Shown one piece after another: positions 1 through 5,888 of a DNA stretch of 10,184 nucleotides. Location of the stretch: assembly GCA_035513275.1 (NCBI GenBank), contig DATKCJ010000177.1, forward strand, positions 1 to 10,184, read 5' to 3'. Position numbers and translations under genes: made by a program. The notes below the pieces were generated by a model, which saw nothing but the letters and a program-made list of their open reading frames with translations, was not told where the DNA came from and searched no databases. The stretch's first letter is position 1; each line of letters begins with the position of its first letter. Origin of the DNA: DATKCJ01 sp035513275 (GTDB lineage Bacteria > Verrucomicrobiota > Verrucomicrobiia > Opitutales > Opitutaceae).

Positions 1-86
1 AGTGGCATTTCGAGCACGTGGCCGGAACCGTCGGGTGCTCCGCGAATTCCAATGAAGCGATTCAGGACAAGATCGGGAAACAGCAT
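1..86 (-). CDS. Possible partial CDS, unknown function (leaves window)
   Basis: An ATG at 84-86 on the minus strand opens a frame that stays open for 28 codons to the window edge. It begins MLFPDLVLNRFIGIRG and continues without a stop. The start lies 14 bases after the stop of the sialidase-like gene. A GAGGG stretch overlapping that stop codon sits about 11 bases before the ATG, which is far but usable as a ribosome binding site. The same strand and close spacing fit a downstream gene in the same transcript. Twenty-eight codons are too few to recognise a family, and an open stretch of this length can occur by chance in GC-rich DNA. Confidence 0.35.
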   Translation of the reverse strand, partial: MLFPDLVLNRFIGIRGAPDGSGHVLEMP

Positions 87-100
87 CGGTTGAGGTGCCC

Positions 101-2914
101 TCAATTCACCTCATAAACCTCGACCAAGGCAACTCCAGTTGCGCCGCCGACTCCTGTCACGTGCGCCGTGTAGCCGCCGGGAGGCAGATGCAGGAGGAAC
201 GACGCGTCTTTCGATCCATCCGGCAGCGTGAATGCGCCCGCGAGGAGCGCGGCATCGCTCGCGATGCGAGGATTCCGGGCGTGACCCCAGTCGTCGATTG
301 TCGCGATCGGCACATTCTCGCCCGCGCGGAAAAGCACGAGCCGCGGATCTGCGAGCGAGCCATTCACGTTGTACTCGGCGAGCGTCGGCCCGACCGCGCG
401 GACGAGCACGAGCTTCGGCTCCGTGCCTTGGATCACGAAGCCGGCGATCAGAATTCCCTCGCCGGTGCCGACCTGGCCGCGCGTGGAGAGGTTGATCAAG
501 CGTCCGCCCGTGATCTCCTGACTCGCGTCGTAAACCTCGACGAGCGCGATGGCCGAGTCGCCGCCGACATCTTTTACTTGTGCGGTGTAGCCGGCGTTGC
601 CGGGCGTGATGAGCAGCGCGGAATCCTTCGATCCGGCGGCGAAATCGAAGGCGCCCGTCTCCAGCGCCGCGGCCGCGATCGCGGGTCCGTTGGGAGTTTC
701 CCAATCGTCGTTGGATGCGATCGGCGCCGCACCACCGAGCGGCACAATCTCGATCTGTGGGTTGGAGATTGGCTCTTCAGTGAGAAAGTCGGAAAGCGCG
801 GGACCGGCGGCACGCACGAGGACCTCCTTCGGTGTCGCGCCCTCGAGCACGAAGCCGCCCGTGAGGATCTGGTCGCCGGGGCCCGTGAGCCCGCGTGTGG
901 AGACGTTGATCAACCGTGTGTCGCTCGAGCGCACGAACGATCGTGCCGCGGGAGCAGGCGTGCCGCCGACGATCGCGCGCAAACGAAATCGCGAGGCGGT
1001 CTCGCCTGCGAGTGGGTGCGTGCTCGTGACGAGGGTCGCTGAATTTCCGAGAATGGGCTGGCTGTTCTCCGTGCGCGGCACGGTGGGCGTCCAGTTCGTG
1101 CCGTCGGTCGAACGATCCCAATCGAGCTGCACGTCGGATGTTCCGTTGCGCAACGGGTGGCTGAGCACGAGTTCCATTCCGGCGGGACCGATCGCGCGCG
1201 TGTAGCCAAACGGCGTGGCGAGGTCGGCGACGAGTGGATCGGTGGCGAGTGGATACTCGATGCCGTTGGGAAGGCCGTCCTCATCGGGGTCGGCGCCGAT
1301 CGCGTAGACTGCGGCGTCCGCGTTCTGCGCGGTCGACATCATCGCGCGACGCCATGCGGCGTAGTCCGCGGTCTCCGCCGGCACCACGCGCGCGGAGAAC
1401 GGATCGGCATTGCCCGTGCGCGTGTCGATCCAAAGCGCGACGGGCGGCGCGTCGGGACCGGCCGGCATGGTGAGTCCCTGATAATCGCCGAGCATGTAGC
1501 CGCGGTCGGTTGCCTGGCCGAGGCGCACGTCGGTGACGACGTCAGTGACTGTCGTCGCGGCGGTCCATGTGGTGCCGCCATTGAAAGAGTGGACGGCTCG
1601 AATGTTGACGTAGTTGAGCGAGTCGGGCGCGGAGGCCTTCTCGTAGTAGATGATGCTCACGGTCATGCCGTCGTCCGAGATTGCGACCGCGGGGTTGCAG
1701 ACGGAGATCGAGCCCGGATTGTCGCTCGCGATGACCGGGCCGCTCCATGAGACGCCGCGATCGGTTGAGGTGAAAGTCGCGATCCTCGGGCCCGAGCCGG
1801 TGTCCATCGTCGCTGCAATCACGATGCGGCCCGAGCTGCGTGCGCTCGTTGCGGAGATCAGGAACAAGCCGTCGCGCAGGACTGGATCGTCCCAACCCGT
1901 GATGTTTGCCACGGTGCGCTCGGGCCCGGGCCACGTGTGGCCGCCGTCGGACGAGTGCTGGTATTGGATGCGGATCTGCCGCACGTCGTTCTGATCTAGA
2001 AACGTGATGTAGGCCATGCCTGCAGTGCCGTCGGAGAAGAACATCGGCTGGCTTCCCTGCTTGCTGGTGCCGACAGCGGTCACGTTGGCGAGCGCGCCCC
2101 AAGTCACGCCGCCGTTGTCGCTCGAGCGCGCGACGAGATTGTTGCCCGTCGACTGGCCCGACGAGTTGCGCGTGAAGTTTGTCCACGTGACAAGCAAGCG
2201 GCCCGTGGAGAACGTGCCGGGAAAATCATTCACGGCCATCCAGTTCTTGTCGGGAAACGTGAGCGTGTTCGGCGGCTGGTAGACGGTGACAGGCGTCGCG
2301 AATGTCTCTCCGCTGTCGGTGGACTTGCTCACGACGACGGCACCGAGGCTGAACGTGCTGTCGACCGCCACGAGCGAGTTGAGGTAGATGTTGCCCGCGC
2401 GATCGAAGCCGGCGACAGGATCGGTCGCTCGAAAATACGGGCCGTTGTTGACGATCGTGAGTGCAGGGATGAGGGCGCGCGTCCACGTGAGCCCTCCGTC
2501 GCGAGAAACGCCGTAGCCGTTGCTGCGCGCACCGCCCACCGTGCCGAAGCGACCTTCCTGAAACGTGGCGACTAGGTAATCCGGATCGACCGCGCTGCGC
2601 ACGACATGCGGCTCGGCCTGCTGCCTGCCGTCGGCCGGGAGTTGCGCCGGATCCGCCCCGACCGGGACGTTCGCGCCGATGCGCGGATCGAGCACGACCG
2701 GCTGAGCGGTCGCACCGGGGAAGAGCGTTGCGCGTTCGGTGCGCGGGACCTTGCCGAGCATTTCCGAGAGCGAGGCGTAGACGCCGCCCGAGAGCATGTC
2801 GGGGTTGATGCCCGGGAGCGCCGTGTCCCAGGCCGTCGGCTCGCCGGCGCGAAGCGTGTCGAACGGCGTGAGCGTTGCAGCGGCAATCAGGGACGCGACG
2901 ATCCGACGCCGCAT
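101..2914 (-). CDS. Secreted sialidase-like BNR/Asp-box protein with duplicated C-terminal module
   Basis: This 937-residue protein is probably exported. MRRR is followed by a hydrophobic stretch (about 5-16) and a likely cleavage near residue 23. The N-terminal two thirds resemble a sialidase/BNR beta-propeller, with Asp-box motifs SRDGGLTW (137-144), STDSGETF (198-205), SSDNGGVTW (264-272), SSDGGHTW (321-328), STDRGVSW (383-390) and SFNGGTTW (443-450). A calcium-loop-like DPDEDGLPNGIE (542-553) follows, as in thrombospondin type 3 or dockerin-like loops. The tail carries two copies of an RLIN(V/L)STRG...VEVY module (667-795 and 805-935). No FRIP-type arginine motif of true sialidases was seen, so the substrate and even enzymatic activity are unknown. 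The start lies 5 bases after the Gre-like gene. AAGG sits only two bases before the ATG, a poor ribosome site, so translational coupling is possible. The next in-frame Met is residue 40, beyond the signal peptide. Confidence 0.93.
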   Translation of the reverse strand: MRRRIVASLIAAATLTPFDTLRAGEPTAWDTALPGINPDMLSGGVYASLSEMLGKVPRTERATLFPGATAQPVVLDPRIGANVPVGADPAQLPADGRQQAEPHVVRSAVDPDYLVATFQEGRFGTVGGARSNGYGVSRDGGLTWTRALIPALTIVNNGPYFRATDPVAGFDRAGNIYLNSLVAVDSTFSLGAVVVSKSTDSGETFATPVTVYQPPNTLTFPDKNWMAVNDFPGTFSTGRLLVTWTNFTRNSSGQSTGNNLVARSSDNGGVTWGALANVTAVGTSKQGSQPMFFSDGTAGMAYITFLDQNDVRQIRIQYQHSSDGGHTWPGPERTVANITGWDDPVLRDGLFLISATSARSSGRIVIAATMDTGSGPRIATFTSTDRGVSWSGPVIASDNPGSISVCNPAVAISDDGMTVSIIYYEKASAPDSLNYVNIRAVHSFNGGTTWTAATTVTDVVTDVRLGQATDRGYMLGDYQGLTMPAGPDAPPVALWIDTRTGNADPFSARVVPAETADYAAWRRAMMSTAQNADAAVYAIGADPDEDGLPNGIEYPLATDPLVADLATPFGYTRAIGPAGMELVLSHPLRNGTSDVQLDWDRSTDGTNWTPTVPRTENSQPILGNSATLVTSTHPLAGETASRFRLRAIVGGTPAPAARSFVRSSDTRLINVSTRGLTGPGDQILTGGFVLEGATPKEVLVRAAGPALSDFLTEEPISNPQIEIVPLGGAAPIASNDDWETPNGPAIAAAALETGAFDFAAGSKDSALLITPGNAGYTAQVKDVGGDSAIALVEVYDASQEITGGRLINLSTRGQVGTGEGILIAGFVIQGTEPKLVLVRAVGPTLAEYNVNGSLADPRLVLFRAGENVPIATIDDWGHARNPRIASDAALLAGAFTLPDGSKDASFLLHLPPGGYTAHVTGVGGATGVALVEVYEVN
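110..502 (-). repeat. C-terminal module, copy 2 (residues 805-935 of the sialidase-like protein)
   Basis: This is the second module copy. It begins RLINLSTRG, passes through LIAGFVIQG, LVRAVGPTL, IDDWG and GSKDASFL, and ends ALVEVYE two residues before the protein ends. It starts 138 residues after copy 1. The copies are clearly diverged, so the duplication is old. Confidence 0.85.
530..916 (-). repeat. C-terminal module, copy 1 (residues 667-795 of the sialidase-like protein)
   Basis: This is the first of two homologous modules of about 130 residues. It begins RLINVSTRG, passes through LTGGFVLEG, LVRAAGPAL, NDDWE and GSKDSALL, and ends ALVEVYD. The order of motifs matches copy 2. From memory, such modules cap many large secreted Verrucomicrobiota proteins. 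Their function is unknown to me; surface attachment or export is a guess. Confidence 0.85.
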
Positions 2915-2919
2915 GGCCT

Positions 2920-3399
2920 TCAGGACACCGAGATAACCTTCAGCGGCCGTGCGCCCGGCACCGGATCGGCAGGTATCGTCTCGCCTGCGCGGCGGCCGAG
3001 AAGCTTGCGGCCGAGCGGCGATTGCGCGGTAAGCACGGTCACCTTGTGGCCGTTGAAATTGACCACGATGCCACCGCCTTTGGGGCCGAGGACGAAGTAA
3101 GTCGGATCGCCGCGCACCTCGACCTTCACGAGCGCTCCAAGTGTGATCGGCTCATCGGGAGCAAACTCATGCACCTCGAGTCCGCGAAAAGAATCGGCCG
3201 CCTCGCGAAGTTCCGCGGCGACTTTCACCTGACCCTCGGCGAGAAACGATGTCTCGAGCCCGGGAGTGTCGAACTGGTTCTCCTGTTTCTCGTTGGGATG
3301 AGTCGCCTCGTCATGGGCGGACATCGCCGACTTGGCGATCGACTCCATCTCGGTGGACAGTTGTTCGACAATGGATGCGATGAGGAGCTTCTTGTCCAC
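2920..3399 (-). CDS. GreA/GreB-family transcription elongation factor (divergent)
   Basis: The 159-residue product has the layout and length of GreA. A helical N-terminal arm (about 1-75) is followed by an FKBP-like C-terminal domain (about 84-158) carrying the Gre signature SPLGRKLLGRRAGE (127-140). By manual alignment, EKQEN (37-41) and the later EGQVKVAAEL match the GreA arm tip DLKEN and its EGRI stretch. That places Glu37 and Glu40 where GreA has its two acidic tip residues. Gre factors enter the RNA polymerase secondary channel and stimulate cleavage of backtracked RNA; that role is inferred here. The start is a GTG giving MDKKLL. No Shine-Dalgarno site is visible, and the nearest other in-frame start would remove much of the arm. 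It lies 28 bases after the CBS gene. Some database entries for related proteins carry the wrong name 3-oxoacyl-ACP synthase (from memory). Confidence 0.92.
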   Translation of the reverse strand: MDKKLLIASIVEQLSTEMESIAKSAMSAHDEATHPNEKQENQFDTPGLETSFLAEGQVKVAAELREAADSFRGLEVHEFAPDEPITLGALVKVEVRGDPTYFVLGPKGGGIVVNFNGHKVTVLTAQSPLGRKLLGRRAGETIPADPVPGARPLKVISVS

Positions 3400-3427
3400 G
3401 GGCGTGCGGCAGTTGAGGTTGCCAGCG

Positions 3428-3871
3428 TCAGGCGGGGAAACCGCCGGTGACGTAGTTGCGGAGCGCCTCGGCCTCCGCCTTGTGTAACAGGACCATCCAG
3501 CGATTCACGTCGCCGATGGAAATGAGCGAGACGACCTTGCCGTTTTCGGTGACGGGGATGTGGCGGATGTTTTTTTCAAACATGAGCGCCATCACCTCAT
3601 CGACAGATGTCGAGGGCGTGACGGTGCGGACGGGGGAGGTCATCACGGCGCGCACAAGGGTGCTCTTCGGGTCGAGCCCGGACGCAACGACTCGCGCGAG
3701 GATGTCGCGCTCAGTGAAGATGCCGACGAGAGCGCCGTCATCGAGGACGATCGTGCAGCCGATCTTGTGTTGGTTCATCACGAGCACGGCGGCCTGCACG
3801 GTCTCGGTGGGCGATACGTAAACGAGACGCTCGGGCTTCGATTTCAGGATCGAGAGAATCGGTGTCGACAT
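3428..3871 (-). CDS. Two-CBS-domain protein
   Basis: The 147-residue product consists almost entirely of a tandem CBS pair (Bateman module). CBS1 (about 8-62) ends with GIFTERDILARV (50-61). CBS2 (about 74-127) contains VMTSPVRTV and ends with ISIGDVNRWM. A short helical tail follows, finishing YVTGGFPA. Such modules bind adenine nucleotides or S-adenosyl compounds and act as regulatory sensors. No catalytic or transport domain is attached, so the partner must be another protein, and none is identifiable here. It is cytoplasmic, with no signal peptide or membrane span. The ATG gives a start matching the usual length of stand-alone CBS-pair proteins, although no clear Shine-Dalgarno site precedes it. 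It lies 46 bases after the membrane-protein gene and 28 before the Gre-like gene. Confidence 0.95.
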   Translation of the reverse strand: MSTPILSILKSKPERLVYVSPTETVQAAVLVMNQHKIGCTIVLDDGALVGIFTERDILARVVASGLDPKSTLVRAVMTSPVRTVTPSTSVDEVMALMFEKNIRHIPVTENGKVVSLISIGDVNRWMVLLHKAEAEALRNYVTGGFPA

Positions 3872-3917
3872 TGCTCGAAGGGTAAGGGGTTGCCGAAAAC
3901 GTTAACGACGCGCGTGA

Positions 3918-4460
3918 TCATTGCAATGGTGCATCGCCGTCCAAATGGCGCGGAATTTTCCCCGATGAGAGGCGTAGGAAGACGGCGGTCGAACTCGCGT
4001 AGTAGGCCGCCATGCCACACTCGAAGAGCGCCGCCACGAGCACGACCGCGCCGAGCGTTAAGCGCAGGCCCGTGCGCAAATACGCCTCCGCTTCGCCTGG
4101 GCCGGGGTAGAGCATGAGCACCGTCTCGCGGTAGGATTCGGGCAGCCACGTGAGCACGAGCGCCGGCGAGAGCGCCGCAGTGCAGCGGAGCGCCAGGCCC
4201 AAGACCGAGAGCAGCGACGCCACCTGGCTGGCGACGAGGAATCGCGGAGTCATTGCATCGTGGCGCGCCGCGCGCACCGAGCCGAAAATCTCGAGCATCG
4301 CGCCGCCGCATAGGCCGAGAGATGCGAGCACCGAGACCAGATCGCGTGCGTAGAGCGAGATCGCCAGCGCCAGAACGCCGATCGTGCCGTTCGAGATCCC
4401 GTTGGAACGCGCGAGGATCGTGATTCGCTTCGCGCGGCGCGCGTCGGCCGGATCGCTCAT
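3918..4460 (-). CDS. Integral membrane protein, four predicted helices, unknown function
   Basis: The 180-residue product starts MSDPADARRAKR, a basic cytoplasmic N-terminus. Four hydrophobic segments are visible at about residues 22-38, 40-61, 73-97 and 132-156. A longer hydrophilic loop containing WLPESYRETV lies between the third and fourth, and a polar C-terminal tail follows. Small residues and an Asn-Gly pair (NGISNGTIGV) open the first segment. From memory this resembles a family of small four-helix membrane proteins common in Verrucomicrobiota and of no known function. I chose the ATG at 4458-4460; a GTG directly before it would add one residue. Neither has a convincing ribosome site. 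It is the first gene of the minus-strand run, facing the lipoprotein gene across a 260-base divergent region. Confidence 0.85.
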   Translation of the reverse strand: MSDPADARRAKRITILARSNGISNGTIGVLALAISLYARDLVSVLASLGLCGGAMLEIFGSVRAARHDAMTPRFLVASQVASLLSVLGLALRCTAALSPALVLTWLPESYRETVLMLYPGPGEAEAYLRTGLRLTLGAVVLVAALFECGMAAYYASSTAVFLRLSSGKIPRHLDGDAPLQ

Positions 4461-4537
4461 CACGCCATCATCCGGCGAGGGTGGGAGGATGCAATCTTCC
4501 CGTCGGCACCGTGCGCGGGGCGAACGACGCGGGTGTT

Positions 4538-4605
4538 AAGGAGTGAAAGTGAGAGTGAAAGTGAAAAGGGAAAGAGGGAGTGAGGGAGGAAGGGAGCGGG
4601 AGGAA
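4538..4605 (+). repeat. Purine-rich tract with four GTGARA hexamers
   Basis: Only six of these 68 bases are pyrimidines on the plus strand. Within it, 4543-4566 is four tandem hexamers GTGAAA, GTGAGA, GTGAAA, GTGAAA, followed by irregular GA-rich sequence. It lies in the divergent intergenic region between the membrane-protein and lipoprotein genes. It could be a microsatellite, a transcript leader or a structural tract. Nothing in it looks coding. Confidence 0.7.
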
Positions 4606-4632
4606 CTGTCGCTCGAACTGCGCGGCAGCGTC

Positions 4633-4700
4633 TTGGAGTGCGGCAGTCCTCTGCCGCCTTTCGGCTGCTGCCGAGCCCCTCCGGCCTTGCCGGCTCGCGG
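4633..4700. repeat. Cluster of three small GC-rich hairpins (possible dispersed repeat)
   Basis: Three perfect stem-loops follow each other. GCGGCAG/CTGCCGC (4640-4646 with 4651-4657) has loop TCCT. TCGGC/GCCGA (4661-4665 with 4670-4674) has loop TGCT. CCGGC/GCCGG (4681-4685 with 4689-4693) has loop CTT. The cluster ends about 20 bases before the lipoprotein start. I recall similar GGAGTGCGGCAG...CTGCCGC strings as dispersed intergenic repeats in Verrucomicrobiota genomes, often misannotated as short proteins. This window holds only one copy, so repetition cannot be shown here. Confidence 0.5.
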
Positions 4701-4720
4701 GGCGCGCTTATCCTGGGCGC

Positions 4721-5104
4721 ATGATCACACGCTTGGTCGTTGCGGTTGTTATTGTGTTTGCTGCGGCCGGTTGCGTTGAGGAACGCAAGCCGGCATCCGC
4801 GACGAATCCGGCACCGCCTCCTCCCACCAAGGAGGCACCCGCGAAAGAAGCGCCATCGGCCGGGGAGATCGTGCACGACTACGCGAAGAACCTGAGCACG
4901 GCGCCGGCGCGAGCGGCGGCGTTGATCGACATCGCGTCGATCGACAAGGCGGTCGGGGCATTTCAGGCGATGGAAGGCCGGAATCCGAAGAGCCTGGAAG
5001 AGCTGGTGTCGATGCGTTACCTCCCTCAACTCCCGCCTGTGCCACAAGGCAAACGGCTGAGCTACGACCCAGCGTCAGGCAAAGTGGAACTCGTAGCGAA
5101 ATAG
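4721..5104 (+). CDS. Small lipoprotein with pseudopilin-tail-like domain
   Basis: The 127-residue product opens with MITRLVVAVVIVFAAAGC, a lipoprotein signal peptide whose lipobox AAGC puts the lipidated cysteine at residue 18. A Pro/Lys/Glu/Ala linker (19-48) follows. The folded part (about 49-127) has a helix with IDIASIDKAVGAFQAMEGRNPKS, then LEELVSMRYLPQLP and LSYDPASGKVEL. This resembles the soluble half of GspG-type pseudopilins (helix, proline-rich loop, YDP-x-TG hairpin) without the pilin N-terminal helix. I infer a membrane-anchored periplasmic or surface protein; its task is unknown. The frame is open 47 codons further upstream, but only the ATG at 4721 gives a signal peptide, and the upstream part reads through the hairpin cluster. 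No good Shine-Dalgarno site is seen. Confidence 0.85.
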   Translation: MITRLVVAVVIVFAAAGCVEERKPASATNPAPPPPTKEAPAKEAPSAGEIVHDYAKNLSTAPARAAALIDIASIDKAVGAFQAMEGRNPKSLEELVSMRYLPQLPPVPQGKRLSYDPASGKVELVAK

Positions 5105-5125
5105 CCGGGTTCAAGCGGCCTAATG

Positions 5126-5164
5126 CGGCCAATTCAGTGGGGTTTTGAGTGGCTGAATTGGCTG
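5126..5164. other. Inverted repeat / stem-loop after the lipoprotein gene
   Basis: GCCAATTCAG (5128-5137) and CTGAATTGGC (5153-5162) are perfect 10-base complements around a 15-base loop rich in G and T. One GU pair and one CG pair can extend the stem outward. It lies 23 bases after the lipoprotein stop. No run of T follows, so it is not a standard intrinsic terminator. It may stabilise the 3' end of the transcript or be a protein-binding palindrome. The rest of the 136-base gap shows no gene and no recognisable promoter. Confidence 0.6.
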
Positions 5165-5240
5165 GCTACAGGGCTGTCTCGAACCGAACATTCAAGTCCC
5201 CCCACACGGCCATCGGGCTGCTTTCCGAGACCTCAAGTTT

Positions 5241-5888
5241 ATGAAGAAATCACAAGGCGCAAAGGCGCCGTGGGGCATGGCTGTCTTCGCAGCAGTTCTG
5301 TGTGCGCTGCTATGCGCGCGCGCGTCGGCCACGACGGTCGTGGCGCCGGAGTTTGAGGAGCTCGTCAACGTGTCCGACTGCGTCGTGCGTGCGGTGGTAA
5401 AGTCCGTGCGCTCGGAGTTCTCGAGGCCCGGAGGCAAGTCGATCGTCACCTACGTCGAGCTCGAAGTGAAGGAAGTGATCACGGGCAATCCGCCGTCGCC
5501 GCTCGTGCTGCGGATGCTCGGGGGCCGCGTCGGCGACAAGCGGATGGTCGTGAGCGGCGCGCCGGAGTTTGTCGTCGGCGACGAAGACATCCTCTTCATC
5601 CGCGACAACGGCAAGGTGTTCAATCCCCTCACCGCACTCATGCACGGCCGCTACCCAATCGCGCGCGACAAAGCGACCGGCCGCGGCTACATGATGCGCA
5701 ACAACCGCGCACCGTTGAAGGGCACGAGGGAAGTATCGGGCAAAATGGACCACGGCGCGCACGCGGCCGGCGAGCACGGCGAAGCCCATCGCGAACCCGC
5801 GCTCACCGAGGTGATGAGTCCGGAGGATTTCGCCGCGGCGATCCGCGCCGCAGTGAAGCCGGGATCACGGAGGCCGAATGAGAAGTAG
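5241..5888 (+). CDS. Exported protein of unknown function, upstream partner of the matrixin gene
   Basis: The 215-residue product has a Sec signal peptide: MKKSQGAK basic region, hydrophobic core about 13-26, and ASA at 28-30 before TTVV. The mature part looks like a compact beta-rich domain (about 33-150) with VNVSDCVVRAVVKSV, YVELEVKEVI, LRMLGGRVGD, and GDEDILFI followed by LMHGRYPI. A linker with clustered histidines (171, 174, 179, 183) follows, then a short helix (SPEDFAAAIRAAV). I do not know its biochemical role. From memory, similar proteins sit beside matrixin-type proteases in Verrucomicrobiota. Its last 11 bases overlap the protease start, so the two are probably co-translated. A role as partner, inhibitor or chaperone of the protease is a guess. 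The ATG has no visible ribosome site but is the start that gives a proper signal peptide. Confidence 0.9.
   Translation: MKKSQGAKAPWGMAVFAAVLCALLCARASATTVVAPEFEELVNVSDCVVRAVVKSVRSEFSRPGGKSIVTYVELEVKEVITGNPPSPLVLRMLGGRVGDKRMVVSGAPEFVVGDEDILFIRDNGKVFNPLTALMHGRYPIARDKATGRGYMMRNNRAPLKGTREVSGKMDHGAHAAGEHGEAHREPALTEVMSPEDFAAAIRAAVKPGSRRPNEK
5869..5873 (+). promoter_or_regulatory. Shine-Dalgarno site of the matrixin gene
   Basis: GGAGG lies inside the 3' end of the upstream gene, four bases before the ATG at 5878. It is the clearest ribosome binding site in the window. It fixes the start of the giant gene and, with the 11-base overlap, points to coupled translation. Confidence 0.75.

Noticed and set aside
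95..1042. Long plus-strand open frame of 315 codons opposite the sialidase-like gene
   Set aside because: It is antisense to the repeated C-terminal modules of a well-supported gene. The translation is Arg-rich with no recognisable motif, typical of shadow frames in GC-rich DNA.
2843..2880. Signal-peptide region encoding PFDTLRAG, resembling translations of a dispersed repeat seen in some genomes
   Set aside because: Only one short match occurs here and it fits a normal signal-peptide end, so there is no evidence of an inserted element.
4580..4720. Upstream extension of the lipoprotein reading frame by 47 codons
   Set aside because: The extension is low-complexity, passes through the hairpin repeat, and would bury the lipoprotein signal peptide inside the protein.
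4460..5047. Minus-strand open frame of 195 codons across the divergent region
   Set aside because: It reads through the hairpin cluster and purine tract (giving runs of Ser-Leu) and lies opposite the lipoprotein gene, which has a clear signal peptide and lipobox.
5180..5230. tRNA-like string TTCAAGTCC
   Set aside because: The flanking five-base arms do not pair as a T-stem, and no anticodon or acceptor stem fits around it.
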